Of a DNA stretch of 53,966 nucleotides, positions 16,619 through 24,606 are shown piece after piece. Within the stretch, counting starts at the first letter, position 1. Each line of letters opens with the position of its first letter. This DNA comes from Flavobacteriales bacterium (GTDB lineage Bacteria; Bacteroidota; Bacteroidia; Flavobacteriales_D; Crocinitomicaceae), in the NCBI GenBank assembly GCA_947475095.1, contig CANJLG010000014.1, positions 1 through 53,966 on the forward strand, in the 5' to 3' direction. Both the position numbers and the translations under genes were made by a program. The notes beneath the pieces are model-generated. The model saw only the letters and a program-made list of their open reading frames with translations. It was not told the DNA's origin and searched no databases.

Positions 16619-17314
16619 TTAATTGCCGTATTCGACAATATCCATAAAGATTTCTTTCCCTGATTTTACGTTTAGTGTATCAAAATTCATAATCGTTAAG
16701 TCTTTATATACTTTACGAATCATGCCTACATTAGCAGCATATTCCTCAAATTTACGCTTATAAGCAATCAAGTTACGCTCTTTTTCTTGTTCCACACGAA
16801 CAGTGCTATCGAAGAATAAACCGTTTATGGTTTTTCCGCTAAAGATAAAATCATAATAGGCATCCGCTTGCTCAAAGGAATTAAATTGATTGATATTCCA
16901 TAGTTTTGATGATGATATTGGGAATACCAACTTAACCATTCGCTGGTTTTCTTCTACTAATTCTGCTTTGTTATTTTCAATAATAGCGGTCCATAAATCA
17001 GTAATCACCCATGGACTAAAGATATCCGGTCGCTTGGATCGGTAAAATTTGCGTGCAATTCGCCCTTCATTGTCGACAACGGTATCACCGATAAAGGTTT
17101 TTAATTGATAAGAGATGGTATCATGTTTTATGACAGCATTTTCATCATGGTTAATTTCAAGTACATTGTAAACAATATATCTTTCGGCATCGAGACCAAA
17201 ATAATGTTGATTCAAAGGCAAAGGCAATGGAATTGGCGTATCTTTTTTGCAGCTATACAAGGCAAACAAAAATGCAAGCAAACAAACTAAAATACTATTT
17301 TTCATCATTTTCAT
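16619..17314 (-). CDS. Hypothetical lipoprotein
   Basis: A 231-residue protein with a lipoprotein signal peptide (MKMMKNSILVCLLAFLFALYSC; lipobox LYSC, Cys at about 22) followed by KKD and a Pro/Leu linker. The mature part is beta-rich and polar with no recognised catalytic motif. It resembles the many uncharacterised Bacteroidota lipoproteins. A -7 element ends only six bases before the first ATG, so translation may start at 17314 or at one of the in-frame ATGs at 17308 and 17305. Its stop lies at the edge of the GT9 promoter. Confidence 0.8.
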   Translation of the reverse strand: MKMMKNSILVCLLAFLFALYSCKKDTPIPLPLPLNQHYFGLDAERYIVYNVLEINHDENAVIKHDTISYQLKTFIGDTVVDNEGRIARKFYRSKRPDIFSPWVITDLWTAIIENNKAELVEENQRMVKLVFPISSSKLWNINQFNSFEQADAYYDFIFSGKTINGLFFDSTVRVEQEKERNLIAYKRKFEEYAANVGMIRKVYKDLTIMNFDTLNVKSGKEIFMDIVEYGN

Positions 17315-17320
17315 TTAGTT

Positions 17321-17328
17321 CAAAGATA
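17321..17328 (-). promoter_or_regulatory. -7 element of the lipoprotein gene
   Basis: TATCTTTG on the minus strand matches TAnnTTTG. It ends six bases before ATG 17314, so the transcript would be leaderless or begin just before the start codon. Confidence 0.55.
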
Positions 17329-17333
17329 CAAAA

Positions 17334-18083
17334 CTAATTGTTTGGGTCGATGCCATTTTTTTCACAATACTTTAGATAATTATCCAACTCTTCTCCTTGT
17401 AGATGGATACCATTTCTGTGCATTTTTTTACCATATAATTTTCCCTTAGGATCAAATCCATACGCCCAACCATGAGCTAAATTATTTTTAAAAGTCATTC
17501 TTGATTCCATGACCCCATTAGGATGAAAAGTTTGCCACTCCCCCTCTTTTTTATTTTTAACATAATTCCCTTTTTCCTTAACAAGCCCTTTGGAATAAAA
17601 AGATTCATAAGAACCATCCAATAAACTATCCTTGTAATTTTCAATCGTGAGCATCTTTTCCTCATCTACCCCCTGCCCTTCTAAATAATACGTAACCCTG
17701 AGACCATTTAGCTTATCCGCTTGAAATTCTTCCCTACTTAAAACATACCCCTGTGAATTATAATTGATCCACAAAGAATCCTTTTTCATTTCTTTATAGC
17801 GACCCTCAGCCATAAGTTGTTCGTTTTCAAAATACAACCTAGCATAAGAGAGGTTGTTTTTCGCCTGATGCTGAATAATGGCTTTCACTTTACCTGACGG
17901 AAAAAAATATCGAAATTCACCTATTGGCTTATTATCTTTAAATTGTCCAGTATAGATGGGGGTTTTATTATCTGGATAATACTTCACCCAAGCTCCCTGT
18001 TTCAAGCCTTTTTTATCAATGGTATTTGTTTGACTAAAACAAAAAAAGGGGAAAATAATAAGGATGATTAAGTATCTTTTCAT
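17334..18083 (-). CDS. MORN-repeat / YwqK-like secreted protein
   Basis: A 249-residue protein with a signal peptide (about residues 1-17, ending FCFSQ). It is followed by repeated units of about 20-25 residues of the type YYPDNKTPIYTGQFKDNKPIGEF and YKEMKKDSLWINYNSQGYV, characteristic of the YwqK/MORN-variant family. These proteins are often called antitoxin-like, but the export signal here argues against a cytoplasmic antitoxin role. Its start overlaps the end of the HAD gene by four bases, so it is cotranscribed with it. The function is unknown. Confidence 0.82.
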   Translation of the reverse strand: MKRYLIILIIFPFFCFSQTNTIDKKGLKQGAWVKYYPDNKTPIYTGQFKDNKPIGEFRYFFPSGKVKAIIQHQAKNNLSYARLYFENEQLMAEGRYKEMKKDSLWINYNSQGYVLSREEFQADKLNGLRVTYYLEGQGVDEEKMLTIENYKDSLLDGSYESFYSKGLVKEKGNYVKNKKEGEWQTFHPNGVMESRMTFKNNLAHGWAYGFDPKGKLYGKKMHRNGIHLQGEELDNYLKYCEKNGIDPNN

Positions 18084-18622
18084 ATCAAAGCGATTGAAAA
18101 ATCATACAAGGAAGCGAAACGAAAATCTGGGGTAGAATTGATTTCTTCTTTGGACTCAATTAATACCGTTTTCATGCCTAAGCGCTGTCCGAATTCAATA
18201 TCTGAATCGGTATCTCCCACCATAATGGAATTAGAAAAATCAATGCCTGGGTATTCTGCTTGAGCCTTCAAGGCCATAAACGGAGCTGGTTTTCGTGTGG
18301 ATTCCGGGTCATTTTTTAGCTCTGGTGCAGCATAAACTTTAGTAATCTTTCCACCGGAGGACTTTATCTGAGCACACATATCTTCATGAATCAATGCCAA
18401 TTCTGTTTCCTTTAATAATCCTTTAGCTATGCATTGTTGATTGGTTACAACAAAAACGTATTGAAAACGATTGCTGCATATTTCAATGGCTTTTAGCGCG
18501 CCATCACAAAATAAAAAATCACTTTGCTGTAAGACATAATCATTGTCAATGCGCTGATTAATTACCCCATCTCTGTCCAAGAAAAGTGTCCATGATGAAT
18601 CAATCACAAGCCCTTGGCTCAT
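18080..18622 (-). CDS. HAD-family phosphatase, HisB/GmhB-like, lacking the zinc loop
   Basis: A 180-residue HAD hydrolase. Motif I is LFLDRDGVINQRID (nucleophile Asp and acid Asp), motif II is VVTNQQ, the Lys of RKPAPFM is motif III and GDTDSDIEFG is motif IV. The layout is that of D-glycero-D-manno-heptose-1,7-bisphosphate phosphatase (GmhB). However, the Cys/His zinc loop before RKP is replaced by APELKNDPEST, without cysteines. It overlaps the GT2 gene by four bases. Its place among glycosyltransferases suggests a sugar-phosphate substrate, which is inference. Confidence 0.87.
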   Translation of the reverse strand: MSQGLVIDSSWTLFLDRDGVINQRIDNDYVLQQSDFLFCDGALKAIEICSNRFQYVFVVTNQQCIAKGLLKETELALIHEDMCAQIKSSGGKITKVYAAPELKNDPESTRKPAPFMALKAQAEYPGIDFSNSIMVGDTDSDIEFGQRLGMKTVLIESKEEINSTPDFRFASLYDFSIALI

Positions 18623-19578
18623 ACGCCTATCTTCTGTTGAATTAAATAATTATTTCGACTGCTGGCATTTCTTCCGATTATTTCGGCGATGAATCCCGTC
18701 ATGAAAAATTGAACCCCTACGATCATAGCTACTAAGGCGATAAAAAACTCGGTGCGTTCGGCCAATAACCTTCCTTTTTCATTAATAAATAGTTTATCGA
18801 TACCAAGATAAAGGGCTAAAGCAAATCCAATAAAAAACATGAGCGTCCCTAATGCACCAAAGAAATGCATCGGTTTTTTACCAAATTTACCCATAAAAGC
18901 AACGGTCATTAAATCCAAAGGACCATTCAAAAATCGGTTCAACCCAAATTTAGTCACACCATATTTTCTGGCTTGGTGCTGAACAACACATTCGCCGATA
19001 TTTTTAAATCCTGCATATTTTGCTAAAGCTGGAATATAGCGATGCATGTCGCCATACAGCTCAATGCTTTTGACAACTGCAAGTTTATAGGCTTTCAATC
19101 CACAATTAAAATCATGAAGATGGATTCCTGTTATTCTTCGTGCTGCCCAATTATAGAGTTTGGTAGGAATTGTTTTGGACAGCGGATCATGGCGCTTCTT
19201 TTTCCAACCAGAAACAACATCAAACCCTTGCTCCATAACCATGGCGTATAATCCGGGAATTTCATCTGGCGAATCTTGCATGTCGGCGTCCATCGTGATG
19301 ACTACTTTTCCAGAAGCCGCCTCAAAACCAGTATGCAAGGCAGCAGATTTGCCATAATTTCGTTGAAATTGTATTGCTTTAATGGAAGAATTGGTGTTGG
19401 CCAATGACTGAATCACAGACCATGAACCATCCGTACTACCGTCATCTATAAATAAAATTTCAGCGGACAGTTGATTTTTTTCTACAACTCGAGTTATCCA
19501 TGCACACAACTCAGGTAAGGATTCTTCCTCATTATACAATGGAATAACAATCGATAGATCTGTTTGAACCTCAGCCAT
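18619..19578 (-). CDS. Family 2 glycosyltransferase, polyprenyl-phosphate type with two C-terminal membrane segments
   Basis: A 319-residue GT-A enzyme like DPM synthase, GtrB and ArnC. The N-terminus has VIPLYNEEESLPEL, the nucleotide-binding DDGSTDGS and MDADMQDSPDEIP. The segment GRK-like RKYGVTKFG lies near residue 208. Two membrane helices follow at about 237-258 and 280-308. It probably loads a sugar onto undecaprenyl phosphate at the inner membrane for use in envelope glycans. It is the first gene of the leftward cluster and is preceded by a near-match -7 element (TACCCTTG) one base before its ATG. Confidence 0.9.
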   Translation of the reverse strand: MAEVQTDLSIVIPLYNEEESLPELCAWITRVVEKNQLSAEILFIDDGSTDGSWSVIQSLANTNSSIKAIQFQRNYGKSAALHTGFEAASGKVVITMDADMQDSPDEIPGLYAMVMEQGFDVVSGWKKKRHDPLSKTIPTKLYNWAARRITGIHLHDFNCGLKAYKLAVVKSIELYGDMHRYIPALAKYAGFKNIGECVVQHQARKYGVTKFGLNRFLNGPLDLMTVAFMGKFGKKPMHFFGALGTLMFFIGFALALYLGIDKLFINEKGRLLAERTEFFIALVAMIVGVQFFMTGFIAEIIGRNASSRNNYLIQQKIGV

Positions 19579-19641
19579 ACAAGGGTAAAATTAAGGTATT
19601 AATTTAAGTAAGCCAATTCAAAGCTTGTTATTAATTCACAA

Positions 19642-22017
19642 TTAATTCTTCAAAACCCTCAGCGTATTGGTTCCTTGAACAAAAATAAACACCTTATTTT
19701 GAAATTTGCTTAAATCAAATGTCATGTTTTCGCTGTTCACAGTATAATTAGCTAGTAACTGACCCGTAGCATCAAACAAGTGTAAATCTTGGTTAATTGT
19801 TAAGCCAACTAAGTTTACTTTATCATTCATAGGAACCGGATATGCATACAAGTTCGTCTTGTTAAGCATTGGCACCTCAGCGACATTACTATTGCTTACT
19901 GTAAAGTAATCAAAAGCAGCTTCCGTAATGTTGACATCGGGATTTTCATCAGAAATATGAATGCTAATTTGCATTGAATTAGTAATGGTCAACAAACCGG
20001 TTAATGCGATGCTCTTCGATTCCCAAGCCATGGCATTTCCCTGCGGCGCGCCTACGGCATCAATTAAAACGGTGGTGGTTCCATTGGAAGCATAAATCTT
20101 TAAAGTATCATCCACCAAATAAGGTCCGTAGTAACAATAAAACCCGCGGGAGTAATTAAAATACGGATTGGTGTAAGTTGATAAATCCATTGGAGGAGAT
20201 GTTAAAATGGTTTCACCTTCATCCACATCATCAAAATCGGGATGTAAATTGGGATTATTACCTGTTACGTAGGCTAATTTTCCGCAATCGTATGGAGCGT
20301 CTTCACCTATTGCAGAACCAGAGCTTGTTGGCTTAGGAATTCCTCTTTCCCAACTTCCTGTTGTAGCGGCGCCATTGATGCCCCACCCAAAATCAAATTC
20401 AAAATCATCGTAATAGCCAATAGGCAATTCGATGGCTAAAACAACCGTGTTTTGATCGATTAGGGTATCGAAACAAATGGATTGATACCCCCACTTTCCA
20501 ACGTGAACGCGATAATTTTGCTGGTAAAACAACACAAAATCTTCTTCCCCAATTCCGTTCGTGACCCCAATGTGCTCAATTAATGGATGAACCAATTTTA
20601 TTTGTGCGTTACTTATGAGATTTCCTGTACCTTGTTCAGTAACAACAACAGTAAGGTTGTAAGGTGCGATGGGCACCAACTGAACATCGTGAATGGTGAT
20701 TTGCCCTTGAACTAAATTCACGGTTTCAATCACTGGAAAATAACCCACTTTTGAATACTCCACCTGAACGCTTCCCTGAATGAGCATTCCTGTGGCATAA
20801 TGTCCGTTTAGGGCCGTATAATCAGTTTGATCGTTTGGAAGAATATGGACCGCCACATTCTGCAAAGCTAAGGTCGTATTTGCATCGGTAATGTCGCCCT
20901 CCAAATAACTCGCTTTTTCGTACTGAGGTCCTAGCACAAAAAGTCCATTGGTGATATCAGCCGCCACAGTTGTTCCTGAAGGAAAGAAAGGATACACACC
21001 CCAACATCCATCGTAACTAACTGTTTGTCCCACATAGGTGTCGAACTGACCAACCTTTATCATGTTGTAGGGATACGTGATATCGTGAACAACAATTCCA
21101 TCTGAATAATAACTGGTAATCAAGTAATCCCCCAAGACGTGCGTATTGTGCGGAAGCACCCCTGAACCTGGTGAATTTTGTACGCGATCAACTTCTACAA
21201 TATTCGTTGGATCCGAGATATCGTAGGCAGCGATAAACGCACCCGAAACCTCATCAGTAGTAAAAACAAATTGACCGTTAACCGAAGGCCAACTATTGTG
21301 TGTGAAACTACTCGGCGTTGTTTTTGTCCCTAATAATTGAGGAATAGCTTTATTGCTTACCTCCACAATACTTAAAAAACCATCATAGACGTGGGATAAA
21401 TACATCGTGTCATTTCGCACGTAACCGTCGTGGCAATACCAATTATCAAAAACACCCACTTCAACAGGCGCCATTGGATTGGTGAAAACATCTAAAATTA
21501 TTACTCCACCATTTCCACGATTTGCCCCAAAAACATATGCGTAGCCAAATTCATCAACAAAACACGTATGCGCCGATTGCCAAGGATTGTTAGTTGGGCC
21601 AGTGTATAAGGTGGTGGTCAAATTAGTAGATTGTGGTAAAGGACCTAAATCGATAATTAGCATCCCATCTTCCGCTTCAGTAGTTACATAAGCATAATCT
21701 CCATGCGAAGAAGGATCTCGCCAAATAGATTCGGAACCCGGTAACCAAAAAATCTCAACAGGATTAGCAGGATCCGTCACATCAACAATAGAAGTGCCTT
21801 TTGACGTTCCAACAAGCGCGTATTCATTCCCTAATTCATCAACGTAGCCCCAAACATCATTTAAGTTAGCAGCATGTAATTGCTGGTAATTAATGTGCGA
21901 TAAAGAATCTACGTTTAATTGCGCCAACGCTTGGTTTGGAAGGCAGAGCAAAAAAGATAAAAATCCAACAAAAAGGAATTTTTGAATCGCTGAGAAAAAA
22001 AAGGTTGATGACTTCAT
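19642..22017 (-). CDS. Choice-of-anchor B family T9SS-secreted protein
   Basis: A 791-residue exported protein. After a signal peptide ending QALAQ (about residue 33), residues about 36-375 form a LVIVD/choice-of-anchor B beta-propeller-like region. Its repeated segments include YALVGTSKGTSIVDVTDP, YVTTEAEDGMLIIDL and the histidine-containing SAHTCFVDE and CHDGYVRND. Two carboxypeptidase-regulatory-like (Ig) domains follow at about 380-550. Next comes a jelly-roll-like region starting SWERGIPKPTSSGSAIGED. The last 70 residues are a T9SS type A sorting domain ending LRVLKN. It is expected to be cell-surface or secreted. A 32-aa membrane microprotein lies four bases upstream. Confidence 0.88.
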   Translation of the reverse strand: MKSSTFFFSAIQKFLFVGFLSFLLCLPNQALAQLNVDSLSHINYQQLHAANLNDVWGYVDELGNEYALVGTSKGTSIVDVTDPANPVEIFWLPGSESIWRDPSSHGDYAYVTTEAEDGMLIIDLGPLPQSTNLTTTLYTGPTNNPWQSAHTCFVDEFGYAYVFGANRGNGGVIILDVFTNPMAPVEVGVFDNWYCHDGYVRNDTMYLSHVYDGFLSIVEVSNKAIPQLLGTKTTPSSFTHNSWPSVNGQFVFTTDEVSGAFIAAYDISDPTNIVEVDRVQNSPGSGVLPHNTHVLGDYLITSYYSDGIVVHDITYPYNMIKVGQFDTYVGQTVSYDGCWGVYPFFPSGTTVAADITNGLFVLGPQYEKASYLEGDITDANTTLALQNVAVHILPNDQTDYTALNGHYATGMLIQGSVQVEYSKVGYFPVIETVNLVQGQITIHDVQLVPIAPYNLTVVVTEQGTGNLISNAQIKLVHPLIEHIGVTNGIGEEDFVLFYQQNYRVHVGKWGYQSICFDTLIDQNTVVLAIELPIGYYDDFEFDFGWGINGAATTGSWERGIPKPTSSGSAIGEDAPYDCGKLAYVTGNNPNLHPDFDDVDEGETILTSPPMDLSTYTNPYFNYSRGFYCYYGPYLVDDTLKIYASNGTTTVLIDAVGAPQGNAMAWESKSIALTGLLTITNSMQISIHISDENPDVNITEAAFDYFTVSNSNVAEVPMLNKTNLYAYPVPMNDKVNLVGLTINQDLHLFDATGQLLANYTVNSENMTFDLSKFQNKVFIFVQGTNTLRVLKN

Positions 22018-22021
22018 AAGG

Positions 22022-22120
22022 CTAAAGTATAAAAATGGCGGCTAGAATCATGATAAATATGATGACCAAGTACTGCCAAATATCGGGAAAATATTTTTGT
22101 ATTGCTTCTTTCCAATTCAT
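22022..22120 (-). CDS. 32-aa single-pass membrane microprotein
   Basis: A short frame from ATG at 22120 to TAG at 22022. The N-terminal part MNWKEAIQKYFPDIWQY is amphipathic and aromatic, and the rest (about residues 18-32) is one hydrophobic helix ending IFIL. It stops four bases before the choice-of-anchor B start, so the two would be cotranscribed. A near-match -7 element (TATCTTTA, 22125-22132) lies four bases before the ATG. No family is recognised. The coherent layout argues for a real gene, but its length makes it uncertain. Confidence 0.55.
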   Translation of the reverse strand: MNWKEAIQKYFPDIWQYLVIIFIMILAAIFIL

Positions 22121-22154
22121 TGAGTAAAGATAGGAAGATTTTTTCAGAAGAGGG

Positions 22155-22446
22155 TCGAGATGCATCTCGGCTTCAATAACGTGTCTCTCGACTTACTTCG
22201 GTATCGCTCATCTCGACTACGCTCGATTAGCTAATTACAAGGGCATCGAGCGGAGTCGAGATGCGCTCGATAAGCTATATGAAAGCTAGCCGAGTGCTTC
22301 TCTCGATACATCCCCAGCAAGCTGGGCCCACTCGATAAGCTTTATGGAAGCTAGCCGAGTGCTTCTCTCGATCTACCGCCTCTAGTTCTACCGTATCGCT
22401 TATCTCGCTCCGCCGAAGAGGAGCGGCGGAGCGGACTCGATGTGCT
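22155..22446. repeat. Cluster of TCGAG-rich dispersed repeats (about 290 bp)
   Basis: This gene-free stretch is packed with variants of ATCGAGCGGAGTCGAG and its complement CTCGACTACGCTCGAT. It also holds an internal near-duplicate of about 43 bp (22266-22308 and 22331-22372, CTCGATAAGCT...CTTCTCTCGAT). It ends in CTCGATGTGCT, the same tail motif as the elements near 23.6 and 24.5 kb. The region is more GC-rich than its surroundings. It looks like a nest of REP-like palindromic elements; no coding potential is seen. The remaining bases up to the Kelch start at 22513 hold only AT-rich DNA. Confidence 0.8.
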
Positions 22447-22512
22447 AATTGAAAGTGTGATAGCGATTGAAATTATCACTTATTAAATTCATTTTTTGTA
22501 ATTTCACAGACC

Positions 22513-23598
22513 ATGAAACAACTATTTCTATTAGCTTTGATTTGCTCGCTTTTTCAAGTTACAGCGCAAAACTGGCAACAACTAACGGATTTCCCAGGAA
22601 CCCAAAGAGACGATGGGACAGGATTTGTTATTGGAGATTCGGCTTATTTCGGAACAGGAATGACCCCTTGGTGGTCGGTAGAAAAGGATTTTTACGGCTT
22701 AAATCTTATCAATGATTCATGGTTTTCCATCGCATCCTTGCCTATGAATGCCGAAAGACAATACGCAAGTGGATTTTCAAGTTCAAGTGGAAAAGGCTAT
22801 GTTTTTGGAGGATACAATGGAACCCAATTCCTAAATGATTTATGGGAATATAATCCTACTACAAATACTTGGACAGCACTCACCCCACTTCCGGGAATCG
22901 GCCGCAGTGGTGCAGCTAGCTTTGTACTAAATGATACTGCTTATATTATTGCCGGAAAAACAGCTACAAGTCTTGCCATCAATGAAATATGGGCGTATAG
23001 CATCGCCACAAATACATGGATTCAAAAAAACAATTTTCCCTACGGCAACCTTTGGAGATCATCTGCTACAACGTTAAATAATAAGGGCTATCTTCTATTT
23101 GGACGTGATGAAACTAATTTTTTCCATAATGAACTTTATGAATATGCCCCCACTCAGGATGTATGGGCACCAATTTCTAATTTTCCCTCGCTTGGAAGAT
23201 CGCATTCAAGCGTTTCGGTGATAAACAATGACTTATTTATTTGCTTTGGGCTTGATAGCCTTGGTAATTCTCACAACGATGTCTGGAAATACAATATCGC
23301 TCAAAATTCATGGATGAATTATCCAGGAATTCCTTCTATTGGCAGACGTGGAGGAATTGGATTAGCGAAGGATAATAAATTTTATTACACCACAGGAATC
23401 GATGAATCGAACGAACGGCTTTTTCAGACATGGAAGTTTGACCCCGTTTTAGATATTCCAACCATAGAAATAGAAAACAAGGAAGAATTACTTAAAATTG
23501 TTGATGTATTAGGCCGAGAAACAACATTCCAACCAAATACCGTCCAATTATATCTGTATAAGGATGGGAGTATTAAAAAAGTACTGATAATTGAATGA
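22513..23598 (+). CDS. Kelch-repeat secreted protein with short C-terminal sorting-like tail
   Basis: A 361-residue protein with a signal peptide (about residues 1-18, ending VTAQ). It contains about six Kelch blades, for example GKGYVFGGYNGTQFLNDLWE, NPTTNTWTALTPLP and NEIWAYSIATNTW, forming a beta-propeller. The C-terminus (last 45 residues, with IVDVLGRE and ending KVLIIE) is a short T9SS-like sorting sequence. It is probably exported and surface-attached. The gene is flanked on both sides by TCGAG repeats. Ligand and role are unknown. Confidence 0.85.
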   Translation: MKQLFLLALICSLFQVTAQNWQQLTDFPGTQRDDGTGFVIGDSAYFGTGMTPWWSVEKDFYGLNLINDSWFSIASLPMNAERQYASGFSSSSGKGYVFGGYNGTQFLNDLWEYNPTTNTWTALTPLPGIGRSGAASFVLNDTAYIIAGKTATSLAINEIWAYSIATNTWIQKNNFPYGNLWRSSATTLNNKGYLLFGRDETNFFHNELYEYAPTQDVWAPISNFPSLGRSHSSVSVINNDLFICFGLDSLGNSHNDVWKYNIAQNSWMNYPGIPSIGRRGGIGLAKDNKFYYTTGIDESNERLFQTWKFDPVLDIPTIEIENKEELLKIVDVLGRETTFQPNTVQLYLYKDGSIKKVLIIE

Positions 23599-23607
23599 TG
23601 GTGTTTG

Positions 23608-23659
23608 AAGTGGATCGAGAGTCACATTGCATCGAGAGACACGATAATCTCGATGTGCT
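23608..23659. repeat. TCGAG dispersed repeat element
   Basis: A 52-bp element running from the head motif AAGTGGATCGAG to the tail motif CTCGATGTGCT. It fills most of the gap between the convergent Kelch and FISUMP genes. Confidence 0.75.
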
Positions 23660-23675
23660 ACAAATCTCCCAACAC

Positions 23676-24341
23676 TTAATCTTTCACACAGCGAACAGAA
23701 AAACCAAAATTCAAGAGGTACTTGAATCGGTTCCGACTAGAAAAGTTGCAGTTCAATCTCCGACTCCAAGCATTCGATTCATCGACCTTCGAAGCGCTCC
23801 ACCAAAAGCCATCATAGCCAACACTGAGGAATTTTGCATCGTATCTACAATAACCGCCAGGAAGACCTGAGAAACCGCTGCTGTTCGTGCCATTGCCATT
23901 TTCAAGCCAACCAGAATTTCTTTTCATTTTTTTACCTGCAGCATCATTACCACCTAAAAAATCAGAAAGTACTGTCCATTCTTCATCTGTTGGAATATGC
24001 CATCCAGCTTTCGCTAAGCCACGCGCATCGTTCACCGCATACCAATTGTATAGTTTACCATATTTAGTTCCATTCTTCGGATCATTTTCGTAATAACACC
24101 AAGCAGCTTGTTTATTATCACCTGCTGCTTTCCATTCTTTTGGGGATTTCGCTTCAGGAATAGGGTCTCCATTGCGGAAGGTGGCTACGTTCAAGTTTTT
24201 TGCTGTCCAAGTTTGGGTGCCAATTACCATAACATCTGGAGTTATGGGTTCTCTTACTATTTTAGGAGGAGTTTTATCGCCACAGGCGCTTGTAATTAGT
24301 ACAATTATCATTAAAACAGTTAAATTCAATATTATTTTCAT
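23676..24341 (-). CDS. FISUMP-domain lipoprotein
   Basis: A 221-residue protein with a lipoprotein signal peptide (lipobox ITSAC, Cys about 20). It then forms one Fibrobacter succinogenes major paralogous domain: IGTQTWTAKNLNVATFRNGD, GKLYNWYAVND, GWHIPTDEEW, and the ending FGFSVRCVKD. These C-type-lectin-like domains are common in secreted Bacteroidota proteins and may bind ligands, but the function is unproven. It is convergent with the Kelch gene and bounded by TCGAG repeats on both sides. Confidence 0.9.
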   Translation of the reverse strand: MKIILNLTVLMIIVLITSACGDKTPPKIVREPITPDVMVIGTQTWTAKNLNVATFRNGDPIPEAKSPKEWKAAGDNKQAAWCYYENDPKNGTKYGKLYNWYAVNDARGLAKAGWHIPTDEEWTVLSDFLGGNDAAGKKMKRNSGWLENGNGTNSSGFSGLPGGYCRYDAKFLSVGYDGFWWSASKVDESNAWSRRLNCNFSSRNRFKYLLNFGFSVRCVKD

Positions 24342-24414
24342 ACGATTGTCGATTAGTAAGGGTGGATTAAAGTTAGCATTATTTTTTATGCTACACCTAG
24401 TTTAGAAAACTGTG

Positions 24415-24453
24415 AAGTGGATCGAGCGCATCTCGGCTCCGCTCGATGTGCTT
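24415..24453. repeat. TCGAG dispersed repeat element, short form
   Basis: A 39-bp unit with head AAGTGGATCGAG and tail CTCGATGTGCTT, together forming an imperfect hairpin. It is immediately followed by a second, longer unit. Confidence 0.75.
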
Positions 24454-24458
24454 GAAAA

Positions 24459-24556
24459 AAGTGGATCGAGCGGAGTCGAGAGACACGGTTCATCTAAAGA
24501 CACAAGGGATCGAGAGACGCGGTGAAATCGACAGCCGCATTGAGCTCGATGTGCTT
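24459..24556. repeat. TCGAG dispersed repeat element, long form
   Basis: A 98-bp unit with the same head (AAGTGGATCGAG) and tail (CTCGATGTGCTT) as the short unit at 24415 but a longer inside containing GGAGTCGAGAGACAC. It lies just upstream of the acetyl-CoA synthetase gene. Confidence 0.75.
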
Positions 24557-24606
24557 GAATTGAAAATTAATCAATTATCCTTATTTTTACTTCAAATATT
24601 TGGACT

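Noticed and set aside
17334-18083. YwqK-family antitoxin of a toxin-antitoxin pair
   Set aside because: The protein has an export signal and no toxin gene is adjacent; it is better described as a secreted MORN-like protein.
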